Translations under genes and position numbers: made by a program
The notes under the pieces: generated by a model
The model's database searches: none
What the model was told of the DNA's origin: nothing
What the model saw: the letters and a program-made list of their open reading frames with translations, nothing else
In this document: one piece after another, positions 44,061-52,928 of the stretch
Numbering within the stretch: position 1 is the first letter of the stretch
How the letters are laid out: each line of letters opens with the position of its first letter
DNA from: UBA1926 sp002337215
GTDB lineage: Bacteria > Planctomycetota > Phycisphaerae > Phycisphaerales > UBA1924
Assembly: GCA_963973795.1 (NCBI GenBank)
Contig: CAXBAF010000006.1
Location: forward strand, 1-64,000
Length of the DNA stretch: 64,000 bases
Direction of reading: 5' to 3'

Positions 44061-45107
44061 ATGCACACACCGATTCAATCGTTCGCGTCCCGGAACACGC
44101 ACAGCCCGGACCGCAAGGGCTTCACGCTCATCGAACTGCTGGTCGTCATCGCGATCATCGCGTTGCTGATCGGCATCCTGCTGCCGGCGCTGGGCAAAGC
44201 GCGGGAGTCGGCGATCTCGGTGGTTTGCATGAGCAATCTGAAGCAGACAGGCGTCGGACACGCCACATGGGCCGCCGACAACAAGGACGAGATCGTCTGG
44301 CCCTACATGCCCGACTGGGCCGCCGGCAACGACACAGGCCGGGACAAGTTCTGGTGGCAGGTGCTCGAGGAATCCTTTGGTTCCGACGGCGAGCGGGACA
44401 CGCGGTCCGAGGCGTTCCGGTGCCCTTCCTGGAAGCCGGCATACTCCAACGCGGAACTCACAGATCTCGACCCGTCGGGCGTCGGGCCGCTGAGCCAGCT
44501 GAGCTTCCAGAGCGGCTACGGCATGAACCGCCGGCTGCTCGCGCCGAGAACGGAATCCCGCTACCACTTCCCGCCGAGCCGCGCGAATAACGACCTCCAG
44601 CAATCGCTCGCGGGGATGCCCCCGGACCGCCGGCAGCAGATTCTTGACAGCCTGATCGAATCGGCGATCTACCCCTCAGGTTCATCGGGCTCGACATCCG
44701 AGCAGAACGTGCCCGGATACGCGCCGCCCCCCTGGTCGTACAGCAGCGTGCAGTTCGCGAGCATGCGGATCATCAACGGCGACAGCGGCGAGGCGTTCTT
44801 GGAGATCACCGACAGCGCGCCGTTCTGGAGAGCGCTCGCGGATGTCGATGGCGATCCGATGGGCCGGGGCGATCCGAAGCGCCACAGCGGCGGGGATTAC
44901 AGGATCCTGGGCCGCGCCGGTACGACATCGGGGGGGCGTGAGACGTTCGACATCGTCGAGGAGGACATGCTCGAGGGACGGGCGAACTACCTCTTCGTCG
45001 ACGGCCACGCCGAGCAGCTCGATTCGCTCGAGGCGGCGCAGGCGACGCTTGACCCCGCGAAGATCGAGAACGATATCGAGCAGCTCGTGCGCGACTTCAC
45101 TCCGTGA
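44061..45107 (+). CDS. Prepilin-type N-terminal cleavage/methylation protein (type II pseudopilin-like)
   Basis: 348 residues. A 19-residue basic leader ends in the prepilin peptidase site, followed by FTLIELLVVIAIIALLIGIL, with the conserved Glu at +5 of the mature protein. The body contains a Trp-rich segment and a C-terminal NYLFVDGHAEQLDS resembling the H-X9-DG tail of the planctomycete DUF1559-type family. Such proteins are membrane-anchored and abundant in planctomycetes, where their role is unknown. It lies between the secreted repeat protein and the SSS symporter genes in a polyuronide cluster, so involvement in exporting or displaying enzymes is possible. Confidence 0.92.
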   Translation: MHTPIQSFASRNTHSPDRKGFTLIELLVVIAIIALLIGILLPALGKARESAISVVCMSNLKQTGVGHATWAADNKDEIVWPYMPDWAAGNDTGRDKFWWQVLEESFGSDGERDTRSEAFRCPSWKPAYSNAELTDLDPSGVGPLSQLSFQSGYGMNRRLLAPRTESRYHFPPSRANNDLQQSLAGMPPDRRQQILDSLIESAIYPSGSSGSTSEQNVPGYAPPPWSYSSVQFASMRIINGDSGEAFLEITDSAPFWRALADVDGDPMGRGDPKRHSGGDYRILGRAGTTSGGRETFDIVEEDMLEGRANYLFVDGHAEQLDSLEAAQATLDPAKIENDIEQLVRDFTP

Positions 45108-45130
45108 GGGACAAGCGATCTCTTATTGAG

Positions 45131-45163
45131 TCTCGGACGAGGAGATTTCCTCGAATGCCGAGA
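45131..45163 (+). other. Two-part hairpin in the leader of the SSS symporter gene
   Basis: TCTCGG/CCGAGA form an outer 6-bp stem and CGAGGA-gatt-TCCTCG an inner 6-bp stem, separated by small bulges. It lies 68 bases before the symporter start. No T-tract follows. It could attenuate, protect or control translation of the downstream mRNA. Confidence 0.4.
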
Positions 45164-45230
45164 TCGGTGCACCTGAACAGAACAGAACCGAAACCGCGGC
45201 CGTCCGTCGCGAGAGATTTGTGGTACCGCG

Positions 45231-47168
45231 ATGACTGAATCGGCCGGTTGGATCGAATACGCGGTGATCGCGTCCTACCTGGTGTTCCTTGTGCTGGTCG
45301 GCTTCGTCCTGCGCCGGTTCAGCTCCAATGTCAGCGATTACTTCCGCGCAGGCGCCAAGGGCAAGTGGTGGCTCGTCGGCGCGAGCGCCTTCATGGGCGC
45401 GTTCAGCGCGTGGACGTTCACCGGGGCCGCGGGTGCCGCGTTCGAGAGCGGCTGGTCGATCACGGTGATCTTCCTCGCCAACGTGCTCGCGTTCACCGTC
45501 CACGCCGCGGTCCTCGCGCCCTGGTTCCGCCAGCTCCGCGCGATCACGGCTCCCGAAGTCATCCAGATGCGGTTCGGCCCCGTCACCCAGCAGGCCTACG
45601 CCTGGCTGTACGCCGCGCTGGGGCTGCTCTACGCCTCCATCTGGCTCTGGGGGCTCGCGATCTTCATCTCGGCGGTCTTCGATTTCAGCACCCCCGCGTC
45701 GGCGGTCGGCATGACCGAAGTCCCGTTTGTGATTCTCGTCACCGGCACCGTCGTCCTGCTCTACTCGGTCACCGGGGGATCCTGGGCCGTGATGGTCACC
45801 GACGTCCTCCAGAGCCTGATCCTCATCCCGCTCACCCTGCTCGTGGCGTACCTCTGCCTCCGCGAGGTCGGCGGGGTGCGCGGCATGCTCGACGGCATCC
45901 GCGACGCGGGCCTCAGCGAGCATTTCGGGATCATCACCGCCCCCGGGGAGCACACCCCCGACAAGGCCGACCCCGATTACTGGAAATACACCTGGCAGTT
46001 CGCGGCCGCGGCGCTGGTCTACAAGACCGTGACCTTCAGCACGATCGACATCGCCCAGAAATACTTCGGCGTCAAGAACGGGACCGAGGCCCGCTGGGCG
46101 GCGATGCTCGCCGGCGGGCTCATGCTCGCGGGCATGGTCTTCTGGTTCATCCCGCCCATCGTCGCGAGGCTCCTGTGGGCCGACGAGGTGATGGCGGTCG
46201 AGATGAGCAAGCCCGCCGAGGCCGCCTACGCCGTGGCGGGCCTCAAGGTGCTGCCCGTGGGTCTCATCGGTCTCATGGTCGTCGCGATGCTCAGCGCGAC
46301 GATGAGTTCCATGGACAGCGGGCTCAACAAGAACGCGGCTGTCTTTACGCGCGACATCTACCCGCTCTTCGGCCGGATCCTGGGTTTCAAGGAGGCGGGG
46401 GCGAAGACGAACTTCCTGTTCGGGCAGATCACCTCCGTCGCCCTGGGCGTGATCATCATCATGATCGCGCTCTACCTCGCGGGTCAGGAAGACGGCAAGG
46501 GCGTCTTCGAGGCGATGATCAATGTGGGGGCGATGCTGACGCTCCCGATGTCGGTCCCTCTCTGCCTCTCGCTGTTCATCCCCCGGGTGCCCTCGTGGGC
46601 CGCGCTGATGACCGTCATCGTGACGCTCGTGCCCTCGTCGCTCTCGTTCGGGGCCGGCAAGGGCTGGTGGGCCAACCTGCTGGGCGAGGAGACCCTCGCG
46701 GGCATGAGCGATTTCGGGCGTTCCTGGGTCGCGACGGGGTGGCCCTACCACCGGACCGTGCTCATCAACCTGCTGACCGGCACGATCGCGTTCTGCGCGA
46801 CGATCCCGTTCTGGGGCACCGCGTCGAGCAAGTACCGCGAAAAGGTCACCGCGTTCTTCACGCGGATGCACACGCCGATCGACTTCGAGACCGAGGTGGG
46901 GGATGCCAACGACGGCCGGCAGCTCCGCGTCGTCGGGACGTTCGCCGTCATCATGGGCTCCGGGATCGCGTCTCTGAGCATCATGCCGATCGCCGAGAAC
47001 GACCTGCGTGACCGGGTCGCGATCGTCTTCGTCGGCGGGTTCGTCGCCATCGTGGGGGGGCTGCTGATGCTGGGGGCCCGATCGTTCGATAAGAAGGTCA
47101 GGAACAACGCCGCCCGCGGAACCACGGGCGATGCCGCCGCGGACCGCGGCACCGAGGAGGAGAAGTGA
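45231..47168 (+). CDS. Sodium:solute symporter (SSS family)
   Basis: A 645-residue inner-membrane transporter with about 13-14 TM helices. SSS features include the opening EYAVIASYLVFLVLVGFVLR, SDYFRAGAKGKWWLVGASAF, FSAWTFTGAAGAAFESGWS, and the sodium-site helix VAMLSATMSSMDSGLNKNAA. A hydrophilic tail of about 35 residues ends the protein. Its stop overlaps the PL6 start (TGATG), so it is co-expressed with a lyase. Import of uronate oligomers or unsaturated uronate monomers is inferred; SSS carriers of this kind are known in alginate systems. The start has a weak ribosome site. Confidence 0.93.
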   Translation: MTESAGWIEYAVIASYLVFLVLVGFVLRRFSSNVSDYFRAGAKGKWWLVGASAFMGAFSAWTFTGAAGAAFESGWSITVIFLANVLAFTVHAAVLAPWFRQLRAITAPEVIQMRFGPVTQQAYAWLYAALGLLYASIWLWGLAIFISAVFDFSTPASAVGMTEVPFVILVTGTVVLLYSVTGGSWAVMVTDVLQSLILIPLTLLVAYLCLREVGGVRGMLDGIRDAGLSEHFGIITAPGEHTPDKADPDYWKYTWQFAAAALVYKTVTFSTIDIAQKYFGVKNGTEARWAAMLAGGLMLAGMVFWFIPPIVARLLWADEVMAVEMSKPAEAAYAVAGLKVLPVGLIGLMVVAMLSATMSSMDSGLNKNAAVFTRDIYPLFGRILGFKEAGAKTNFLFGQITSVALGVIIIMIALYLAGQEDGKGVFEAMINVGAMLTLPMSVPLCLSLFIPRVPSWAALMTVIVTLVPSSLSFGAGKGWWANLLGEETLAGMSDFGRSWVATGWPYHRTVLINLLTGTIAFCATIPFWGTASSKYREKVTAFFTRMHTPIDFETEVGDANDGRQLRVVGTFAVIMGSGIASLSIMPIAENDLRDRVAIVFVGGFVAIVGGLLMLGARSFDKKVRNNAARGTTGDAAADRGTEEEK

Positions 47169-49309
47169 TGCGTACCCAACTGCACGCACTCGGCCCACGA
47201 GGCTCGATCGCCGGTCTGGTCGCGATGCTCGCCCTCGCCGGCGCGCCAGCCGGCGCTGCGGATTTTCCGGTCTCCTCGGCTTCCGACATCACCACCGCGC
47301 TCGTCCAGGCAGGCCCGGGCGACACCCTCATCATGACCGACGGTGTCTGGACCGATCAGGTCATCTACTTCCGCGACAACGGTACCTCGGGCAACCCAAT
47401 CACCCTGCGCGCCCAGACCCCGGGCGGCGTCGTCCTCAACGGATCCTCCCGTATCGAGATCGGGGGCGACCACCTCGTCGTCGAGGGCCTCCGTTTCCAG
47501 GGCGGTGCGCTCTCGGCGGGGACCCATGTCGTCCGGTTTCAGTCCTCCTCGACCCGAGCGACGAATTCTGTGCTGCGTGACTGCGCGATCATCGACTACA
47601 ACCCCACCAACCGCGGCACCCGCTACTTCTGGGTCTCCCTCTATGGCACCAACAACACCGTCGAGAACTGCCGCTTCGAGAACCAGGACCACTCGGGCGT
47701 CACCGTTGTCGTCTGGGGCGACTGGCCCAACTTCCACACCATCCGAAACAACCACTTCGTAGACCGGCCCGTCGGCGGCGAGAACGGCTGGGAGACCATC
47801 CGCATCGGCACCAGCGACTTCGTTTTTGATTCCTCGCAGACCCTCGTCGAGTCGAACCTCTTCCAGCGCACCGACGGCGAGATCGAGGCGATTTCGAACA
47901 AGACCGGCGAGAACGTCTACCGAAACAACACATTCCGCGAGTGCAGCGCCACGCTCACCCTCCGCCACGGCTTCTCGGCGACCGTCGACGGCAACTTCTT
48001 CTTCGGCGAGGGCGCGGGCGGTTCGGGCGGCATCCGCGTCATCGGCCCGGGTCATCGTGTCTTCAACAACTACTTCGAGGGTCTCCTCGGACGCACGGGC
48101 GGCATCATCGCCCTCGAAGCAGGCGAGTCCGACGGGGCAAACTCGGGCTATGAGCCCATGACCGATGTCATCTGCGCCAACAACACGTTTGTTGATAACG
48201 CCGATCCTGCCTTCGCGCTCAACCGCGGCTTCGGCGGCTCACGCGACGTCGCGCCATCGGGCGTCCTCCTCTTCGGCAATGCGATCTCACAGCCCAACGA
48301 GAATGTCGCCATCGAATCCAACGCGAACATCACCTGGCAGGACAACTACGCCTTCGCCGACGGGCTCGGCACCGCGAGCAGCAACGGTGTCACGATCCTC
48401 GGGTCCGATCCGCTCAGCGATTCAGGCGACGGCCTCCAACGCCCCACGCCGGGCGGCCCCCTCGAGAACGCCATCGTCAGCCCGCTCGCGTTTGTCGCCA
48501 TCGACATGGACGGCCAGCCCCGCGGCACGCCCGCCGAGGCCGGTGCCGACGAGATCAGCACCGATCCATCCGACCGGGGCCCGCTCGACCCCGAGGATGT
48601 CGGCCCGTCCTGGTGGAACAACACCCCGAACGAAGGCCCCGATCCCGCGCTCGCCGTCTTCATCGAGGCCGAGTCGCCGACGAGCATCCTCGACCCCGAC
48701 AACGACGGGGATGTCTACGAATCGGAAACCGTCAGCGGCGCGTCGATGGACGCCGTGCTCACCGCGCCCGCCGGTTCGCGCACCGATCTGAGTTCGGATC
48801 CGCACGACACCATCGCCGTCTACTCGATCACCCCGCCGGCGACCGGTGACTACACCCTGTACGTTCGCGCCCGCGGCTTCTCGGGCAGCTCCGACAGCTT
48901 CTTCGCCCCAGCCGAGTTTGACACCGATCCGGATATCAACGACTCGACCTCCAACAACGGCCTGTTCCGATGGGAGACCGGGGCGACGATCTCTTACAGC
49001 GCGGCGCAGGGCGAAGTTGAGCTCCGCATCGGCCGCCGCGAGGGCGGTACCCAGATCGACGCGATCATCCTCTATCCGCTCAACAATCTCACCGAGGGCG
49101 AGCTCGACTTCCTGCTCAACGCGGGCCCCGTCGAGCCCTGCGACGCCGACATCAACGTGGACGGTGCCGCGAACTTCTTTGACACGATCGCCTACCTCCG
49201 GCTCTTCGACGCAGGAGATCCGGCCGCCGACCTGAGCGGCAACGGCGACATCAACGCGTTCGATGTCTTCCGCCACATCAACGACCTCGAAGCGGGCTGC
49301 CCAGAATGA
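47168..49309 (+). CDS. Secreted polysaccharide lyase family 6 (alginate/chondroitinase-B type) with CBM-like and EF-hand modules
   Basis: 713 residues. Signal peptide LHALGPRGSIAGLVAMLALA ends near AGAAD. The right-handed beta helix (~30-420) has PL6 landmarks GRDNGTSGNPITL-like (FRDNGTSGNPITLRAQTPGG), ENGWETIRIG, and the catalytic pair Lys245 (ISNKTGENVYRNNTF) and Arg266 (LTLRHG), with the same 21-residue spacing as Lys250/Arg271 of chondroitinase B. Residues ~490-650 resemble a CBM6/malectin-like jelly roll starting FIEAESPTSI. The tail carries two EF-hand loops and ends AGCPE. It probably cleaves alginate or a uronate-containing glycan outside the cell. It overlaps both neighbours. Confidence 0.93.
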   Translation: MRTQLHALGPRGSIAGLVAMLALAGAPAGAADFPVSSASDITTALVQAGPGDTLIMTDGVWTDQVIYFRDNGTSGNPITLRAQTPGGVVLNGSSRIEIGGDHLVVEGLRFQGGALSAGTHVVRFQSSSTRATNSVLRDCAIIDYNPTNRGTRYFWVSLYGTNNTVENCRFENQDHSGVTVVVWGDWPNFHTIRNNHFVDRPVGGENGWETIRIGTSDFVFDSSQTLVESNLFQRTDGEIEAISNKTGENVYRNNTFRECSATLTLRHGFSATVDGNFFFGEGAGGSGGIRVIGPGHRVFNNYFEGLLGRTGGIIALEAGESDGANSGYEPMTDVICANNTFVDNADPAFALNRGFGGSRDVAPSGVLLFGNAISQPNENVAIESNANITWQDNYAFADGLGTASSNGVTILGSDPLSDSGDGLQRPTPGGPLENAIVSPLAFVAIDMDGQPRGTPAEAGADEISTDPSDRGPLDPEDVGPSWWNNTPNEGPDPALAVFIEAESPTSILDPDNDGDVYESETVSGASMDAVLTAPAGSRTDLSSDPHDTIAVYSITPPATGDYTLYVRARGFSGSSDSFFAPAEFDTDPDINDSTSNNGLFRWETGATISYSAAQGEVELRIGRREGGTQIDAIILYPLNNLTEGELDFLLNAGPVEPCDADINVDGAANFFDTIAYLRLFDAGDPAADLSGNGDINAFDVFRHINDLEAGCPE

Positions 49310-51243
49310 CGCCATCGACCGAATCGCCCGCCGCCGCGACGACCGAGACCTGGACCTACGCCGATTTCGCCGCGAAGGCCGAGCAGCTCCTCGCGCCCCT
49401 CGCATCGCTCATGCAGCCGGGCGAGTCGCACCTGCCGATCGAGGGCCCGCCCAGCGATCACGGTGAAGCGGCCGATCGGTTCGAGGCCTTCGCCCGCCCC
49501 ATGCTCCTCGCCGCCCTCTGGCTCCATTCGAATCAGCACACCAGCGCCGAGCACCGCACCCTCGACCCGGGGCCCATCGCCGACTGGTTCCGCGATGGCC
49601 TTGTCCTGGGCACCGACCCGGGCAGCGACAAGTTCTGGGGCGTTCTCCCGAGTTTCCACCAGTTCGCTGTCGAGATGGCGATCCTTGTGATGGCACTCGA
49701 CATCGCCGAGGATCATCTCTGGACCCCGCTCGCCGAGGACGAGAAGCGGCAGGTCGCCGACTGGCTCGGCCAGATCCGAGGCCATGCGGGTCATCACAAC
49801 AACCACCTCTTCTTCGATCTCCTCGTTCTCGAGTTCCTGGGCGATCAAGGTTTCGGCACGCCCGAAGATCGCCCGTGCATCGACTGGCTCTTCGTCGAAC
49901 TCGAGACGATGCACCGCAAGGACGGTTGGTTCATCGACGGGACCAACGAGAACTACGACCACTACAACGCCTACGCGTTCCACATCTACGGGCTCTACTG
50001 GGCCCGCCGGTACGGCCACGCGAACCCGAGCCGTGCAGACCGATGGAAGCAATGGGCCGCCCGGTTCATCCCGGATTACGCTCGCTTCTTCTCCGCCCGA
50101 GGCGAGCCCGTCCCGTTCGGCCGATCGCTGACCTACCGCTTCAACGGTGTCGGAGTCTTCCCCCTTGCCGCCGACCTCGGGATCGACACCCTCGACCCCG
50201 GCGTCATGCGACGCCTCTGCCGGAGGTGCATCGGGTTCTTTACCGCAAACGACACAGGCCAGTCCCAGGGATGCATGAGCATCGGGTGGACCGACGAGTT
50301 CCAGGGACTCGCCGAGCCCTACAGCTGCGCGGGCTCACCATACTGGGCAGCCAAGGGCCTGCTCATGCTCACGCTCGACCCGGACCATCCTTTCTTTACC
50401 GCTCCCGAGCAGCCGATCCCCAGCGAGACCGACGCAGAGCCCGTCGTCATCGCCGCCCCCGGCTATGTCGTTCGCAACATCACCGGCCAAACCGCCGGCG
50501 ATCCAGACAACGCATCCGGCCCGGGCGACGTCGAGCTCATCAACGCCGGAGGTTGGTCCTCGTTCAGCGCCGCCCAGCGCTTCGGCCAATGGAAGTGGGG
50601 ACGCATCGCCTTCCGCACCGGCGTCGGCTCCCTGTACCCCGAGTCTCCCGACATCATCCCGCCCGATGCGGGCCTCACGGCGCGACGCCCGGACTCGGAC
50701 CGCTGGTTCGGCCGGCACAAGACCATTCCGATCCATGCCGATGAGAGTCATCTCGCCGCCGCCTACACCCTGAGCGTTCCCAAGTCGGGGTTCAACGTCG
50801 GTGTCGTCACGCGGGTCTGGTGGAACGGCGCCGCGTTGTTCCAAGTCCACAAGGTCCAGGCGTACCAGCCGACCGTGATCCGCTCCGGCGGGTTCGCGAT
50901 CAGCGGCTCGTCGGAGCCGCTCAATCTCATCGTGCATCCACCGCAGGCGGTCGGCGCTTCCAACGCGAAGCAATCAACCTCGATCCGAGCGATCGCGGGC
51001 TGGACCCGGTCCGCACTCCTGACGGAATCGACGGACGACCGCCGCGCCCACCTCTACGGCCCAGGCTCGGCCGTCCCGTCGCTCGAAGCCGAGATCGGGA
51101 TCGGCGTTCATCACTTCGCCGAGGTGCTCTGGACCGGCCGCGACGGGAACGATGATCCGGGATGGCACCCGCTCGAAACAGACAGTCAGGATTGGGTGCT
51201 CAAGTCCACAAACGGCGAAGTCTGGGACATCGGACCACGCTGA
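49306..51243 (+). CDS. DUF2264 domain protein (cytoplasmic, 645 aa)
   Basis: No signal peptide. Residues ~15-365 match the DUF2264 layout: a helical toroid with GSDKFWGVLPSFHQFAVEMA, GHHNNHLFFDLLVLEFLG, GWFIDGTNENYDHYNAYAFH and GRSLTYRFNGVGVFPLA. A C-terminal beta-rich part (~385-640) resembles the beta-sandwich that follows the toroid in many lyases and hydrolases. ATG 49306 overlaps the PL6 stop (ATGA), so the two are made together. The family has no known reaction. The fold and coupling make it a candidate lyase or hydrolase acting on imported uronate oligomers. Confidence 0.9.
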   Translation: MTPSTESPAAATTETWTYADFAAKAEQLLAPLASLMQPGESHLPIEGPPSDHGEAADRFEAFARPMLLAALWLHSNQHTSAEHRTLDPGPIADWFRDGLVLGTDPGSDKFWGVLPSFHQFAVEMAILVMALDIAEDHLWTPLAEDEKRQVADWLGQIRGHAGHHNNHLFFDLLVLEFLGDQGFGTPEDRPCIDWLFVELETMHRKDGWFIDGTNENYDHYNAYAFHIYGLYWARRYGHANPSRADRWKQWAARFIPDYARFFSARGEPVPFGRSLTYRFNGVGVFPLAADLGIDTLDPGVMRRLCRRCIGFFTANDTGQSQGCMSIGWTDEFQGLAEPYSCAGSPYWAAKGLLMLTLDPDHPFFTAPEQPIPSETDAEPVVIAAPGYVVRNITGQTAGDPDNASGPGDVELINAGGWSSFSAAQRFGQWKWGRIAFRTGVGSLYPESPDIIPPDAGLTARRPDSDRWFGRHKTIPIHADESHLAAAYTLSVPKSGFNVGVVTRVWWNGAALFQVHKVQAYQPTVIRSGGFAISGSSEPLNLIVHPPQAVGASNAKQSTSIRAIAGWTRSALLTESTDDRRAHLYGPGSAVPSLEAEIGIGVHHFAEVLWTGRDGNDDPGWHPLETDSQDWVLKSTNGEVWDIGPR

Positions 51244-51372
51244 GCACGGAGCCCGTGCAGAGCAGAGACAGAATCTGTTACCTGCTCGCTTCCCCTCGTA
51301 CCCACCAGGAAAGCGATACCCTCACGCGACGCGTGCAGACGGTGCCGCGCGCCGTACCGCGGGAGAATCGTT

Positions 51373-52059
51373 GTGCAAAATCCCGAGCCCGAACCTGTCC
51401 TTCAGTTCTGCGCCGCGACTTACACATACCGCGCAGCCCGCCGCTCGCCCACCCGCACGATCGGGCCCGTCTCGCTGGCGATCACGCGCGGTGAACGCGT
51501 CGCGCTCGTCGGCGGCAACGGATCAGGCAAATCGACGCTCATCAACCTCGCCTGCGGCGCGACCTCCCCGGCTCAGGGCGAGGTCCGCTGGTTCGCGGGC
51601 CGTCCGCGCAGCGAAGCCCGCCGCCGGCTCGGCGTCGTCTTCCAGCATAAGGCCCTCGACGACCTGCTCACCGTCCGCGAGACGCTCCGGATCTCCGCCC
51701 GCCTGCTGCTGATGCCCGCTGGCGCCATCGAACCCAGGATCAACGAACTCGCCGGGCAACTGGAAATCACCGATCGTCTCGACGATCGCATCGGGTCCCG
51801 CCGCGTCGATCTCGCCCGCGCGATCATGCACGAGCCCGATCTGCTCCTCCTCGACGAAGCCACCGCCGGCCTCGACGAATCCTCCGCCGATGCGTTCAAC
51901 ACGATGCTCGACCGGCTGTCCTACGCAGGCGTCACCGTCGTCGCCGCAACCCACACCCCCGAGGAGGTCCGCAGGGCAACACGCGTCATCGCACTCCGCG
52001 ACGGGAAGGTTACCGCGGACGAATCGGCCGAACGCGAATCGTCTGGAGGCACGCCGTGA
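51373..52059 (+). CDS. ABC transporter ATP-binding protein lacking the LSGGQ signature
   Basis: 228 residues, GTG start with GGGAGA upstream. Resembles the CcmA/NodI/DrrA-type ATPases of ABC-2 exporters. Walker A is GGNGSGKST (47-55), Q-loop VFQH (Gln91), Walker B LLLLDEAT (Asp161-Glu162), D-loop AGLD, and the H-loop His194. Between LDDRIG and VDLARAIMHEP the usual T-LSGG-M/Q-RR signature is missing; only Ser-Arg-Arg remains (residues 142-144). It overlaps the permease gene by GTGA. The protein may be a poor ATPase, or pair with a different subunit. Confidence 0.9.
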   Translation: MQNPEPEPVLQFCAATYTYRAARRSPTRTIGPVSLAITRGERVALVGGNGSGKSTLINLACGATSPAQGEVRWFAGRPRSEARRRLGVVFQHKALDDLLTVRETLRISARLLLMPAGAIEPRINELAGQLEITDRLDDRIGSRRVDLARAIMHEPDLLLLDEATAGLDESSADAFNTMLDRLSYAGVTVVAATHTPEEVRRATRVIALRDGKVTADESAERESSGGTP

Positions 52060-52853
52060 CAGATAGCTCCGCCGCGTCCGCCAACGCAAATCTCCCGAGG
52101 GTGCTCGCCGCCGCCTTCGCCCTGCTCCGTCGAGACATCTTCCTGCTCGTGCGCCGCCCCTCACGCATCGCCGCAACCATCCTTACCCCGGCACTGCTCT
52201 GGGCCTTCTTCGCCGGAGGGTTCACCGACGCCGTCGCGAGTGTCGGCCCAAACGCCGGCGATGCCTACACCCGATCGCTCGCCGCGGGCGCCGCCCTGCT
52301 CGTCGCGACATTCACCTCCGTGTTCGGCGCGCTCGGGCTCATCCGCGATCGCGAAACAGGCTACCTCCAGGCGGTCCTGGTCGGGCCGACACCGCGCGTC
52401 GTCGTCGTCGCCTCACGCGTTCTCTCGGGGGCGCTCTTCGCGTTTCTCCAGGCCGCGACGATGCTCCTCGCCGCGTTCGTCCTCGCCGACGGTGTCGCGC
52501 TGGACGCGGTCCTCGAGTCCGCCGTCATGCTCGCGCTCGCCGCCGTCGGGCTCTCGGGCATCTGCGCCGCCCTCGCCTGGCACTTCCGCTCGATCGAGGG
52601 TTTCCACGGCGTCATGTCCGCCGTCCTCATGCCGGCCTGGATGCTCAGCGGTGCGGTCTTCCCGCCCGGCGAAACCAGTGGCGTCCTCGGGGCGATCATG
52701 GCAGCCAACCCGCTCGCCTACACCCACGCCGCAATCGCGGGCCCACTCGGCGCGTTCGAGTCCGGACCCGCCCCGACCGTTGTCACAACCATCTTCGCAA
52801 TCGCCGGCCTCATCGCCGCCATCGCCTCCGCGCGAGGCGACGCCAAACGGTGA
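52056..52853 (+). CDS. ABC-2 type transporter permease
   Basis: 265 residues, starting at GTG 52056, which overlaps the ATPase stop. Six TM helices are predicted, with the ABC-2 pattern: a cytoplasmic N-terminus (LLRRDIFLLVRRPSRIAATI), TFTSVFGALGLIRDRETGYL between helices, and VLMPAWMLSGAVFPPGET before the last helices. Related NodJ/DrrB-type proteins export lipids, polysaccharides or drugs; the substrate here is unknown. A strong bidirectional hairpin follows the gene. Confidence 0.92.
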   Translation: MTDSSAASANANLPRVLAAAFALLRRDIFLLVRRPSRIAATILTPALLWAFFAGGFTDAVASVGPNAGDAYTRSLAAGAALLVATFTSVFGALGLIRDRETGYLQAVLVGPTPRVVVVASRVLSGALFAFLQAATMLLAAFVLADGVALDAVLESAVMLALAAVGLSGICAALAWHFRSIEGFHGVMSAVLMPAWMLSGAVFPPGETSGVLGAIMAANPLAYTHAAIAGPLGAFESGPAPTVVTTIFAIAGLIAAIASARGDAKR

Positions 52854-52871
52854 AGACCCCGCACACAAACA

Positions 52872-52901
52872 CCGGGGGCGGCGCGTCAGCACCGCCCCCG
52901 G
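52872..52901. terminator. Bidirectional hairpin terminator between convergent genes
   Basis: CCGGGGGCGG (52872-52881) and CCGCCCCCGG (52892-52901) form a perfect 10-bp stem with a 10-base loop, centred between the ABC permease stop (52853) and the stop of the convergent DUF11 protein gene (52929). T-tracts are weak. Confidence 0.65.
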
Positions 52902-52928
52902 CCTCTCTGCCTCCATCATCTCGCAGAT

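Noticed and set aside
45123..47198. 691-codon minus-strand open frame
   Set aside because: It is antisense to the SSS symporter; the His/Asp/Arg/Glu-rich composition is the complement of a GC-rich membrane protein, not a gene.
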